From contig JAIUPL010000015.1 in assembly GCA_020160935.1 (NCBI GenBank), positions 88,328 through 152,327 of the forward strand: 64,000 nt of DNA, in the 5' to 3' direction. Both the position numbers and the translations under genes were made by a program. A model generated the notes under the pieces. It was not told the origin of the DNA, searched no databases, and saw only the letters and a list, made by a program, of their open reading frames with translations. Below, piece after piece: positions 39,262-47,904 of this stretch (positions are counted from its first letter, which is position 1; each line of letters opens with the position of its first letter). Source of the stretch: Bacteroidota bacterium (GTDB lineage Bacteria > Bacteroidota > Bacteroidia > Chitinophagales > Saprospiraceae).

Positions 39262-40659
39262 TCACAGCTGGCTCAGCAGCCATTCCTTCTCCGCCACGGC
39301 TTTGGTTTGTTCAATTTCCTGGCGCAATTCCGCCCGCAGCGTTTTATCGAAAGGGTTGACTTCCAACAATTTCTGGGTAAAATGTACGGTGTTCATATAG
39401 TTTTCGCGGTGATAGCCCATGACTTTTTTTCGCCGGATAAACGAACGCACCGCCTGCAAGTGGGAAGCCAGCAAATCGAACTCCTGTAATTCGTAAAAGA
39501 TTTTCAATTGAAGGATTTTAGCGGCCAGGTTGAGCAGCAGGTCCTTGTATTCCGCTTTTTGCAGCAGTTGCAGGGCCTTCCCCAAATCGCGGCGGTAATA
39601 TTCGAGGCGTGCCAGGTTGAAACTGAACAATCCCTCGCGGTGCTCTTCGCGGAGCAGCGGCCGATACTCGTAAATAAACGTTTCCACCCATTCCAGTTCG
39701 CGCATCACCAGCCCGATGGTGGCTGCATTCTGGTAGGTGTAGCGCGAGATAAGCCCTTCGCTGAGGAAGTAATGCCGTTCGAGCCCTTCCTTGTACAACT
39801 CGAACTGCTGCGACAGGTACTCCAGGTTGCCAGCGTTGTACTGTCGGATGCAATAATTGATGGCCAGGATAAACAAATCGCGCAATTCTTCGGCCGGAAA
39901 CAGGTCGGCGTAATCGGTCAAACACTTCCTAAAATGCTGGAAATGTGCGCTTTCTGAAGGTTTTGACAAGGCCTGATAACAAGCGTGGTAAATCGCGATG
40001 GCGGGCTGCTTCAAAGCGCCCGACTTTTCGGCAAACAGAAGGGCAGCATCCAGCATCCCGAAATCGTAGGTGGCATTGCTGACGTTGCGGTGCGAGAGCA
40101 TGGCGCAGGCCTGCCACAGTTTGCGGGCCAGAAATGCCTGATCCAGTTGGTCGGATTGTTCCTGCAAGGCATCCTGTTCGATGCGCTGGGTTTCTATCTG
40201 TTGCCGGTGTTTTTCCAGCAAAATCTGATAGCGCTCTTCCATAAAATCGGCATTGCGCAGGGGCTGGTTTTGCTGCAAGGCAAAGGCTTCCTGGTTGGTT
40301 TTTTCGGCTTGCTCCGGCATGCGGCGTTCGCGGAACACAGCAGCCAGTTGCCGGCGGTACGCCACATCATTTCCAAGAAATGCCTTGATAGCGAGAAACT
40401 GCCCCGTGAGTTGATATAAAAAACTCATGGCCATGCGAATCCGGTGGTCATTATAGCCGGTTTTCCCAAAAATTTGGCGGTATGCGGCCTCCTTATCGAT
40501 CACAGGTTTGTCTTTTACCAGCGCCGGCAACAGGCAGTCGAGCAACAAGGGCACCTCGTTGCGCTGGTTAAAAAACGGGGTGCGAACAAATTTTCGCAGT
40601 TCTTGCAGTTCCGTTTTCGAAAAAGTGTGCAATAATTTCAAAAGCCGGGTATTCTCCAT
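39262..40659 (-). CDS. Hypothetical helical-repeat protein
   Basis: A 465-residue, largely helical protein with no signal peptide or membrane segment. The N-terminus is MENTRLLKLLHTFSKTELQE, then FVRTPFFNQRN. The middle and C-terminal parts show helix pairs reminiscent of TPR units (for example RDLGKALQLLQKAEYKDLLLN). I do not recognise a named family; similar proteins seem frequent in Saprospiria. The flanking gap to the plus-strand gene at 40840 has no clear promoter match. Confidence 0.75.
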   Translation of the reverse strand: MENTRLLKLLHTFSKTELQELRKFVRTPFFNQRNEVPLLLDCLLPALVKDKPVIDKEAAYRQIFGKTGYNDHRIRMAMSFLYQLTGQFLAIKAFLGNDVAYRRQLAAVFRERRMPEQAEKTNQEAFALQQNQPLRNADFMEERYQILLEKHRQQIETQRIEQDALQEQSDQLDQAFLARKLWQACAMLSHRNVSNATYDFGMLDAALLFAEKSGALKQPAIAIYHACYQALSKPSESAHFQHFRKCLTDYADLFPAEELRDLFILAINYCIRQYNAGNLEYLSQQFELYKEGLERHYFLSEGLISRYTYQNAATIGLVMRELEWVETFIYEYRPLLREEHREGLFSFNLARLEYYRRDLGKALQLLQKAEYKDLLLNLAAKILQLKIFYELQEFDLLASHLQAVRSFIRRKKVMGYHRENYMNTVHFTQKLLEVNPFDKTLRAELRQEIEQTKAVAEKEWLLSQL

Positions 40660-40839
40660 TTTACAGTACAGTAGACAAACTCACTTCAAATACAATTGAA
40701 TATCAAATACTTGCATCAAAAACTATTCCATATAACTGTTACAAAATTTAAAATTTGTAGTTGAACACCTCCCTGTTTGCCCGCCACTTTTGTATCGTTC
40801 AAGCAATCAAACATTGTCAACCAAAAACATGATCATCGT

Positions 40840-43200
40840 ATGCGTATAAATCTCTGTACATGTAAAAGGCATCCCAACTATCTTCTGCTCTTCATCTTCT
40901 TGTTTCTGGGCCCTCTGATGAATGGCCAGACCATTATTTCAGGGCGCATTACACTGCCGGATGGTGTAACGCCGATTCCAGGCGTAGGCGTTGTGCTCGA
41001 TGGCCCTGAAAACGATGCCACACTCACCGACACCAATGGAGAATACACCTTTTCGGTAACGCCTGGTAGCACTTATTCTGTTCGCCCGTTTGCCGACCTC
41101 AACCCACTCAATGGCGTAAGCACGTTCGATCACGTACTTATTCGGCGCCATATTCTGGGGCAGGAACTACTCAACAGCCCTTATAAAATCATTGCCGCCG
41201 ATGTGGATGATTCTGAAAACATTACGTTTCAGGATACCTTGATTATACGCAACCTGATTTTGGGCATCACGACGCAGTTTCCCAGCGGCGACAGTTGGAG
41301 GTTTGTACCGGCAAACCATGTTTTTGTCGACCCGGCCAACCCGTTCCCATACCCCCAAACAATTACAGTTAACAACATCAGCAGCAACCAACTCAACCTG
41401 AATTTCTATGGCGTAAAACTGGGTGATGTGAATTACACAGCCGTACTGGTGGCCGGCGGGCAGGTAGAAGGGCCTTTTTATTCCCGCATTGTCGGCAATG
41501 TAAAACGCGACGACAACAGCAACTGTAGCAACGATCCGCAGGAATCACCGTTGGGCAACTGGCTGGTGGTAGCCTCCGGCCTGCCCGGGGAGTTTGTGAC
41601 GCGCACCCGCACAGATGGCTCCTATACCATTCCTGTTCCGGATGGGAACTATACTGTTTCCCTCATAAAACCCAATGGCTTGTGGAACGTTTGCACAGCG
41701 CCGCAACCCGTGACCGTCGGGTTGGTCGATACTGTTATCGTGCCGTTTTCCGGCCAGGCCGACAAACTGTGCGGGCGCATGGAAGTAGATTTGTCTACCG
41801 GCTTTTTACGCCGCTGTTTCCCGTCTTACTATACCGTGCAATACTGCAACCAGGGAACGGTCCCCGTCAGCGATGCGTATGTGGAAGTCACCCTCGATCC
41901 TTATTTGACCTACACTAGCAGTACCATTCCATATTCGACCAACACCGGCAACACGTACACTTTCCCGGTAGGCAACCTGGATGCCGGCGAGTGCAGGCTT
42001 TTCTTTATCGACGTGGAAGTGAGTTGCGAAGCAGAACTGGGTCAAACGCATTGCAGCAGCGCGCATGTGTACCCCGACTCGTCGTGTGTGCCCCTGGCAC
42101 AGGGACTTTGGGATGGCTCCAATCTGCGCGTGAGCGGACATTGTAATGGTAACGAGGTGAATTTTACCATCACCAATGAAGGCGAAGACATGACCGAGCC
42201 GGCCGAATATGTGATCATCGAAGACATTATGATTCAAATGACCAGCGACCCGATTCAACTCAACAGTGGCGCGGCTGAAACAGTGACCCGACCGGCCAAC
42301 GGCTCCACCTGGCGTGTGGAAATCAATCAGGCAGATAATTACCCGTATGGCATTCGTGCCAGCGCAGCCGTGGAAGGTTGCGGCACCAATGAATCGGGTG
42401 GCGTGAGTCAGGGATTTATTACGCTGTTTCCGCAGGACGATGCGGCTTTTTATGAAGACGAAGACTGCAGCGAAAACACAGGCTCTTTCGACCCGAACGA
42501 CAAACAGGGTTTCCCTAAAGGTGTAGGCGCCGAGCATTTCATTCCACGCGATGAGGAAATCGAATACCTCATCCGTTTCCAGAATACCGGTACTGACACG
42601 GCGTTTACGGTCATGATTCGAGATACCATTTCACCACTGTTCGACTTGAGCACGCTACGCACAGGCGCTTCGAGCCATCCATATCAGTTCAGCCTGTCCG
42701 GACAAGGCGTTGCCCAGTTTTTCTTCCAGAATATCATGCTTCCGGATAGCAATGTGAACGAGGCTGCTTCGCATGGTTTTGTAAAATTCACGATTTCGCC
42801 CAAAACAGGTTTACCCGATAACACCCAACTGGAAAACCAGGCTGGCATTTATTTCGATTTCAACGAACCGGTGATCACCAACCGTACCCTGCACACCATT
42901 GGGGAAAACTACCTGGAGGTGACACAGGTAGTCGACTTGCAAGAAGGCGTGGCACTGGAGGTATTCCCCAACCCGGCCTCCACGGAAGCCACCTTCCGGT
43001 TTAACGCTGCTTCTCCTGCCACAGAAGGCCATGTTTTGTGGTACGACATGCAAGGACGGCTGATAAAATCCCATGCTTTCAGCGGCAACATTTTTAAGGT
43101 GGATGTGTCGAACCTGCCCACAGGCCAGTATTATTTCCTCCTGCGTGGCAACAACGGCAACCTGAGCAGCGGAAAAGTCACCGTTTCTGGTAAGAGATAA
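40840..43200 (+). CDS. Large secreted T9SS protein with dockerin-like repeats
   Basis: From ATG 40840 (786 residues) a signal peptide ends GPLMNGQ. Next are a carboxypeptidase-regulatory-like beta domain (about 30-80) and a dockerin-like Ca2+ pair (FDHVLIRRHILG..., then DVDDSENITFQDTLIIRNLILG). Further beta domains follow, including a second carboxypeptidase-like one. The conserved FDPNDKQGFPKG...YLIRFQNTGTDTAF module (DUF7619-type) follows. The C-terminus is a T9SS type A sorting domain (VFPNPASTEATFRF, LPTGQYYFLLRG). It is probably a cell-surface adhesin or matrix protein. The longer frame start at 40777 has no signal. Confidence 0.85.
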   Translation: MRINLCTCKRHPNYLLLFIFLFLGPLMNGQTIISGRITLPDGVTPIPGVGVVLDGPENDATLTDTNGEYTFSVTPGSTYSVRPFADLNPLNGVSTFDHVLIRRHILGQELLNSPYKIIAADVDDSENITFQDTLIIRNLILGITTQFPSGDSWRFVPANHVFVDPANPFPYPQTITVNNISSNQLNLNFYGVKLGDVNYTAVLVAGGQVEGPFYSRIVGNVKRDDNSNCSNDPQESPLGNWLVVASGLPGEFVTRTRTDGSYTIPVPDGNYTVSLIKPNGLWNVCTAPQPVTVGLVDTVIVPFSGQADKLCGRMEVDLSTGFLRRCFPSYYTVQYCNQGTVPVSDAYVEVTLDPYLTYTSSTIPYSTNTGNTYTFPVGNLDAGECRLFFIDVEVSCEAELGQTHCSSAHVYPDSSCVPLAQGLWDGSNLRVSGHCNGNEVNFTITNEGEDMTEPAEYVIIEDIMIQMTSDPIQLNSGAAETVTRPANGSTWRVEINQADNYPYGIRASAAVEGCGTNESGGVSQGFITLFPQDDAAFYEDEDCSENTGSFDPNDKQGFPKGVGAEHFIPRDEEIEYLIRFQNTGTDTAFTVMIRDTISPLFDLSTLRTGASSHPYQFSLSGQGVAQFFFQNIMLPDSNVNEAASHGFVKFTISPKTGLPDNTQLENQAGIYFDFNEPVITNRTLHTIGENYLEVTQVVDLQEGVALEVFPNPASTEATFRFNAASPATEGHVLWYDMQGRLIKSHAFSGNIFKVDVSNLPTGQYYFLLRGNNGNLSSGKVTVSGKR

Positions 43201-43237
43201 ATCATTGCCTGTTTCATACAACACACTATATACGACC

Positions 43238-43269
43238 GGCGCGCCTGATCTGTCATGATCAGGCGCGCC
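43238..43269 (+). terminator. Strong hairpin terminator after the T9SS protein
   Basis: Perfect 13-bp stem GGCGCGCCTGATC/GATCAGGCGCGCC with a 6-nt loop, followed by GTTGTTTGT. The T run is interrupted but the stem is very stable. Confidence 0.75.
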
Positions 43270-43285
43270 GTTGTTTGTAAGCAGA

Positions 43286-43393
43286 TGCTCCATTGTACAC
43301 CTTACTACTTTTTGAATTTTGGGTAAAGAAGCCAAAAGTAAGCACGTGTACGCTACGGACTGAGGACTCAGGACAGTCGACTCAGGACTAAAA
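43286..43393. repeat. Degenerate hairpin plus AGTCC-type half array
   Basis: ATTGTACACCTTACTACTTT (43292-43311) pairs imperfectly with AAAAGTAAGCACGTGTAC (43334-43351). The right side continues GCTACGGACTGAGGACTCAG, the right-arm sequence of the 25128 and 52960 hairpins without a matching left arm. It ends four bases before tRNA-Leu. Confidence 0.65.
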
Positions 43394-43397
43394 AAAG

Positions 43398-43481
43398 TGC
43401 CCGGAATGGGACTCGAACCCATACGACCTCAACGGTCACAGGATTTTAAGTCCTGCGTGTCTACCATTCCACCACCCGGGC
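43398..43481 (-). tRNA. tRNA-Leu (anticodon UAA)
   Basis: The minus strand folds as a class II tRNA: acceptor GCCCGGG/TCCGGGC, D arm GGTGGAATGGTAGACAC, anticodon stem-loop AGGACTTAAAATCCT with UAA. It has a variable arm and a T arm with GGTTCGAGTCC. CCA is not encoded. It lies 65 nt downstream of tRNA-Gly on the same strand. Confidence 0.95.
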
Positions 43482-43546
43482 GGTGTGTGTGCCACAAATA
43501 TATGGGCCTTAAATCAAAAAACCCTGCCAAAGGCAAGGTTTCTTTG

Positions 43547-43619
<73 letters not shown>

Positions 43620-43659
43620 ATTTTAACTTCAGAACTGTTGTTCTGTTGTTTAGCGGCGG

Positions 43660-43667
43660 CAAAGATA
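43660..43667 (-). promoter_or_regulatory. -7 element for the tRNA-Gly/tRNA-Leu unit
   Basis: Minus-strand TATCTTTG matches TAnnTTTG 40 nt upstream of tRNA-Gly. No -33 TTTG is evident. Confidence 0.4.
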
Positions 43668-43786
43668 ACAGCACTCATTTTACATAGACAACTGTTTTGA
43701 GAAAAAAATTTCAAAAAAATATCAAGGCATTGATAATCAATGAAATAGATTTCAAAACTTTTTTTACCTTCATAAACAAACCTACT

Positions 43787-45841
43787 CTACTCTGATTTTC
43801 GTTTGAAATAAAAATACGTTTCCAGTTGGGCCCGCACAGGAATATCCGATTTGCTGCGGCGGTATTCGTTGCGGTCATTGCGGTCGATGATACGCGCTTT
43901 CACATTGTCATTCAATTGCAGGTCGATCAAATCGCGTATTTCCTTTTTCAGTTCGGGCGCATATACCGGGAACGTGGTTTCGATCCGGAAACTGAGGTTG
44001 CGCTCCATCCAGTCGGCGCTGCTCAGGTAAATGCGTTCGTCGCCGCCATTGTAAAAAATAAACACCCGGGCATGTTCCAAAAATCGGTCGACAATGCTGA
44101 TCACTTCGATGTTTTCGCTCAGCCCTTTTATGCCGGGAATAAGGCAGCAAATACCGCGTACGATAAGTTTTACCTCCACCCCTGCCTGAGATGCCTCATA
44201 TAGTTTGGCGATCATTTCCTTGTCTTCCAGGCTGTTGATTTTCAAAATCATGCAGGCCTTCTTTTTTCGTTTGGCCGCAGCAATCTCGTGATCGATCAAC
44301 TGGTAAAATGCCGGTCGCAGGTTGAATTTACCCACCAGCAGGTGCTGAAAGTCCTGTGATGGCGGTTTGATATTTTCCAGAAAGGAAAAGACCTGGCTTA
44401 CTTCGGTGGTAAGCCGCTGGTCGCTGGTAAAGAGGCTGAAATCGGAATATATTTTGGCGGTTTCCTCATGAAAATTGCCCGTTGCCATATAACTGTACAG
44501 TTTGGGCTCGCCATTTTCAATGCGGCGCACCAGGGCCAGTTTGGAATGCACTTTCACACCCGGAAAAGAATAATGCACGCGTACGCCTGCCTTTTCCAGT
44601 TTTTCACCCCATTCCAGGTTGGCTGCCTCATCGAAACGCGCTTTGATTTCCACAAATGCCGACACCTGTTTGCCTTCCTGTACGGCGCGCATCAAGGCGT
44701 GCATGATGCGGCTATGGCGGGCAACACGGTATTGAATGACCTTGATATGCGTCACATCGGGGTCTTCTGCCGCTTTTTCAAAAAAATTGACCACCGACTC
44801 GTACGACTGATAGGGCACGTGCAGCAACTGGTCTTTTTCCCGAATCACAGCAAAAGGATCCTGCGCGGCATGCAACAGGGGATGCGGCAGAGGCGGCAGG
44901 GATTTGTTGCGCAGGTGCGACATCCCAAAATCCGGGAACTTGAAAAAATCGAAGTTGTTGTGGTAACGCCCTTCCGGCAGCATGTCGTTCTTGCGAATAT
45001 CGAAGGTATCGCGCAGGTACGAGAGCAGGTGTTCGGGCATTTCACGATCGTACACAAAGCGGCTGGGCGGCCCTACCTGCCTTTTTTGAAGGCTGGATCT
45101 GATTTTTTGCACCAGGTTGCCCGAATATTCATCGTCGATGTACAACTCCGCATCACGCGTCAGTTTGATCGAATACGTATCCTTGATGTCGTAGCCCGGA
45201 AACAGCCACGACACCGAATGCCGCACAATATCGTCGAGCAGGATCAAGTCGAAGCGATTGGCCGACGAAGGCAGGGGCACAAAGCGTGGCAATTGATCAG
45301 ACGGGATTTTTACCAGCGCGTATTCGCTTTCCGACAACGGGCGTTTTTTGGGGCGCAGGTGCACGGCCAGGTACAGGTTGGCATTGGCCAGGAAGGGGCG
45401 TATGCGGTGCTTGACCAGCAGCACCGGCATGACAAATGGCAGCAGTTTTTCGTGGAAATAGTTTTCTACAAACTGGCGCTGTTCTTCATTCAGGTCGAGG
45501 CGGCGCAGGATGTGGATGTGCTGCTTTCGCATTTCGGGCACAATTTCCTGCTCGAAAATCTGCGAAAACTCTTCCTGTTGCCGGTTGACGATGCGGTGGA
45601 TGTCTTTCAGCAATTCACCCGGATCAAAATCGAGGCGCGCGCGGGTTTTTTTACCCACTTTTTTCAGATTCCGTATGCCGGCTACCCTGATTCTGAAAAA
45701 TTCATCGAGGTTGGAAGAGTAGATCGCCAGAAATTTCAGGCGTTCAAGCAAGGGGACGGCAGGATCTCTGGCTTCCTGCAACACGCGGTAATTGAACGAC
45801 AACCAGGAAATATCGCGGTGGGTATATGGGAGGGATGACAT
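43787..45841 (-). CDS. ppk1: Polyphosphate kinase 1
   Basis: Cytoplasmic or membrane-associated enzyme polymerising the gamma-phosphate of ATP into polyphosphate. The N-terminal domain (YTHRDISWLSFNYRVLQEA, LKFLAIYSSNLDEFFRIR) and head domain are followed by two phospholipase-D-like catalytic domains. VHSKLALVRR holds the likely phospho-accepting His. ATGNFHEETAKIYSDFSLFT and VRGICCLIPGIKG are also conserved. Length 684 is typical. It stands alone, with no ppx or ppk2 beside it. Confidence 0.96.
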   Translation of the reverse strand: MSSLPYTHRDISWLSFNYRVLQEARDPAVPLLERLKFLAIYSSNLDEFFRIRVAGIRNLKKVGKKTRARLDFDPGELLKDIHRIVNRQQEEFSQIFEQEIVPEMRKQHIHILRRLDLNEEQRQFVENYFHEKLLPFVMPVLLVKHRIRPFLANANLYLAVHLRPKKRPLSESEYALVKIPSDQLPRFVPLPSSANRFDLILLDDIVRHSVSWLFPGYDIKDTYSIKLTRDAELYIDDEYSGNLVQKIRSSLQKRQVGPPSRFVYDREMPEHLLSYLRDTFDIRKNDMLPEGRYHNNFDFFKFPDFGMSHLRNKSLPPLPHPLLHAAQDPFAVIREKDQLLHVPYQSYESVVNFFEKAAEDPDVTHIKVIQYRVARHSRIMHALMRAVQEGKQVSAFVEIKARFDEAANLEWGEKLEKAGVRVHYSFPGVKVHSKLALVRRIENGEPKLYSYMATGNFHEETAKIYSDFSLFTSDQRLTTEVSQVFSFLENIKPPSQDFQHLLVGKFNLRPAFYQLIDHEIAAAKRKKKACMILKINSLEDKEMIAKLYEASQAGVEVKLIVRGICCLIPGIKGLSENIEVISIVDRFLEHARVFIFYNGGDERIYLSSADWMERNLSFRIETTFPVYAPELKKEIRDLIDLQLNDNVKARIIDRNDRNEYRRSKSDIPVRAQLETYFYFKRKSE

Positions 45842-45962
45842 GTAATGCTTCGTTAGACCGTGGCAAATATTGGCTTTTTAGGCCGGATAAAGCACGATCA
45901 ACGATTTTTTATACTATTAATTACACAAAAATAATGTGTTTCGAAAGTTGCTGACACATTGC

Positions 45963-46622
45963 TTACTTCGTAGCCCTTGTCATTTCGCGTTTTCCGGGCG
46001 GGCCTTGCAGGCGTTCCACTTGAAATCCTGCCTTTTTGAGGGTGCGTTTGAACGCTCCCTGTGCGCAGTAGGTTACCAGCACTCCTTCGGGGCGCAAAGC
46101 CTTATACATGCGCCCGAATACCTCCGCGGTCCAGAGTTCGGGTTGCGCCTGTGGGGCGAAAGCATCGAAAAAGATCACATCGAAAGCCTCTTCCGCTTCG
46201 AAGGTTTCAATGGATTGCTGTTCTTTCCTGAAATCAAAATACTCTGAGCAGGTAATGGTTTTGCCCCATTCGCAGGCGTGTAGCGACAAAAAATCGGCCG
46301 CCCGATCAGGCACACCCAGCGCATCGGCATAATTCATTTGTCGGGCATCTTCCAGCGACACAGGTGCTATTTCCAGTCCGGTGTAGTGCACGCGCAGGTT
46401 GCGGCGTTCGGCTTCCAGCCAGGCCATAAACGCATTGAGGCCGGTGCCGAAGCCCGTTTCCAGAATGGCAATATCCTGCTGTACCACGGCCTTGTAGCGC
46501 AGTCCTGCGGCAATAAACACATGCGCAGACTCCGTCACGGCCCCGAAGCGGGAGTGATAGGTTACGCCGTAGGTGTCGGAGTACACGGAGTGAGAACCGT
46601 CGTTGGTAAGGATGAGCGCCAT
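45963..46622 (-). CDS. mnmD: tRNA mnm5s2U34 methyltransferase MnmD
   Basis: SAM-dependent enzyme (DUF752 family) that makes the final methyl transfer on wobble uridine; in E. coli this is the MnmC N-terminal domain. The 219-residue protein has ILETGFGTGLNAF (SAM motif I), YTGLEIAPVS and FDVIFFDAFAPQAQPELW, plus VTYCAQGAFKRTLKKAGFQV. The oxidoreductase half of MnmC is absent, as usual in Bacteroidota. A TACCTTCG sequence at 46630-46637 ends 8 nt before the ATG and might be a degenerate -7 element. Confidence 0.93.
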   Translation of the reverse strand: MALILTNDGSHSVYSDTYGVTYHSRFGAVTESAHVFIAAGLRYKAVVQQDIAILETGFGTGLNAFMAWLEAERRNLRVHYTGLEIAPVSLEDARQMNYADALGVPDRAADFLSLHACEWGKTITCSEYFDFRKEQQSIETFEAEEAFDVIFFDAFAPQAQPELWTAEVFGRMYKALRPEGVLVTYCAQGAFKRTLKKAGFQVERLQGPPGKREMTRATK

Positions 46623-46689
46623 AAGGAGGCGAAGGTACGCAAACGCGGGTTGGGGATAAATACTTGTGCGTTACACAAATCAATAATCG

Positions 46690-46985
46690 TTCAAGGCTGT
46701 TTCCCGCGGAGTTGTTTTCGTAGCGTAGTTTCCCGCAGAATTGATTTCCGTAGAGTAGTTTCCCGCAGATTGCGCAGATTTACCCGCAGAACTCGCAGAA
46801 CGTAGAGTACACAACGTAGAGTACTCCTTTGTTTTCGCTTTGAATAAACAGGTGTACTCTACGTTGTGTACTCTACGTTCTGCGAGTTCTGCGGGTAAAT
46901 CTGCGCAATCTGCGGGAAACTACTCTACGGAAAAATTTGCAGGAAACTACGCTACGATAATACCTGCACGATTTGCGGGAAACTA
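46690..46985. repeat. Largest palindrome: 77-bp perfect inverted repeat
   Basis: Arms 46748-46824 and 46854-46930 are perfect reverse complements, with a 29-nt loop. Arms are built from TTTCCCGCAGATTGCGCAG units and CGTAGAGTACAC blocks. Degenerate extensions (TTCGTAGCGTAGTTTCCC, GGAAACTACGCTACG) carry imperfect pairing outward to about 46690 and 46985. The gap between mnmD and tRNA-Leu contains nothing else. Confidence 0.93.
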
Positions 46986-47052
46986 CTCTACAGAAACTTT
47001 ATCAATAAAAAAAGCGGCAAATGATTGTCATTCAATCACTTACCGCTTGCAG

Positions 47053-47135
47053 TGCGGGAGGCGGGACTCGAACCCGCACGACCGCGAAGTCATTGGTGTT
47101 TGAGACCAACGCGTCTACCATTCCGCCACTCCCGC
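47053..47135 (-). tRNA. tRNA-Leu (anticodon CAA)
   Basis: Minus strand: acceptor GCGGGAG with its partner, anticodon stem-loop TTGGTCTCAAACACCAA (CAA), long variable arm and T arm GGGTTCGAGTCCC. 83 nt with discriminator A; CCA not encoded. Confidence 0.95.
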
Positions 47136-47238
47136 TATTTGTTGTGTTGCTGCCGGCTTCCCGGAGCAGGCATTTTCATGCCGGAAAAAAGGTCGCTTGC
47201 CGATTCATGGAGATGAACTCAATTGCCGGAAGCGGCCG

Positions 47239-47246
47239 CAAACTTA
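47239..47246 (-). promoter_or_regulatory. -7 element upstream of tRNA-Leu (CAA)
   Basis: Minus-strand TAAGTTTG matches TAnnTTTG about 104 nt upstream of the tRNA. No good -33 is visible. Confidence 0.35.
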
Positions 47247-47307
47247 GACAGATTTTCAAAAATGCGCAATAAATATCGCTTTTTAAAAAAATATTCGCGC
47301 ACCTGTT

Positions 47308-47757
47308 TCAAATCGGAAGCAGAATTGCCCGATGTGGCGTCCAGTTGTCCAGAATGGGTTGAATATCCTGTTTCATCGATTGGTCGAGTGTTTCCACGGC
47401 TTGCCGCGTTTGTTGCAGCCGTTCGGCATCGAAGTCAAATTCCAGTTCCATCATGGCCTCATTGATGTCCATCATGTCCATCAGAAAAGACTGCGGCAAT
47501 GCGCCCTGGTTTTCTCCTTCTTCCAGCAATCCGTTGATTTTCAGGATATAAGCCATACGCTTGTCAGGGTCCGACAAGGTTTTAAACGCTTCATTGTTCA
47601 GGGTCGACAGTTCCAGCATCCTGGCCTGCTCCGCTTCATCCGACAGGGTATGAAAGTCCGGATGATACTGCCTGCTGCGTTCCAGGTAAGTGCGGCGCAG
47701 CAACGCCTCATCGGGCTGGAAAGAGGGTGAAATGTGGTAGAATTCGAAGAAATCCAT
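47308..47757 (-). CDS. hscB: Fe-S cluster co-chaperone HscB
   Basis: J-domain co-chaperone that delivers IscU to the Hsp70 HscA. N-terminal J domain with HPD at 32-34 (RSRQYHPDFH) and LSTLNNEAFKTLSDPDKRMAYIL. The C-terminal domain is helical and acidic (DMMDINEAMMELEFDFD), the IscU-binding part. The 149-residue length is slightly shorter than E. coli HscB. No isc genes are adjacent. Confidence 0.85.
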   Translation of the reverse strand: MDFFEFYHISPSFQPDEALLRRTYLERSRQYHPDFHTLSDEAEQARMLELSTLNNEAFKTLSDPDKRMAYILKINGLLEEGENQGALPQSFLMDMMDINEAMMELEFDFDAERLQQTRQAVETLDQSMKQDIQPILDNWTPHRAILLPI

Positions 47758-47758
47758 T

Positions 47759-47904
47759 GTTAGTTATCAGTTATTGGTTATTAGGGGTTGGTAAGGGATT
47801 ATTTTCATCAAAGTTTGGCTTCCTTGTTTGTGAGGCCAGGCACTGGTGAAAATAATCCCTTACCAACCCCTAATAACCAATAACAAATAACCAATAACCA
47901 ACTA
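47759..47904. repeat. Hairpin with AAGGGATTATTTTCA core (family with 61499-61651)
   Basis: Outer ATTGGTTATTAGG units flank GGTTGGTAAGGGATTATTTT on the left and AAAATAATCCCTTACCAACC on the right. The loop contains GGCTTCC and GGCCA. The rseP stop (minus-strand TAG) opens the right outer array. A second copy with paired substitutions lies at 61499-61651. Confidence 0.9.

Noticed and set aside
44468..45838. 456-residue plus-strand open frame opposite ppk1
   Set aside because: Antisense shadow of polyphosphate kinase with His/Gln/Val-rich composition.
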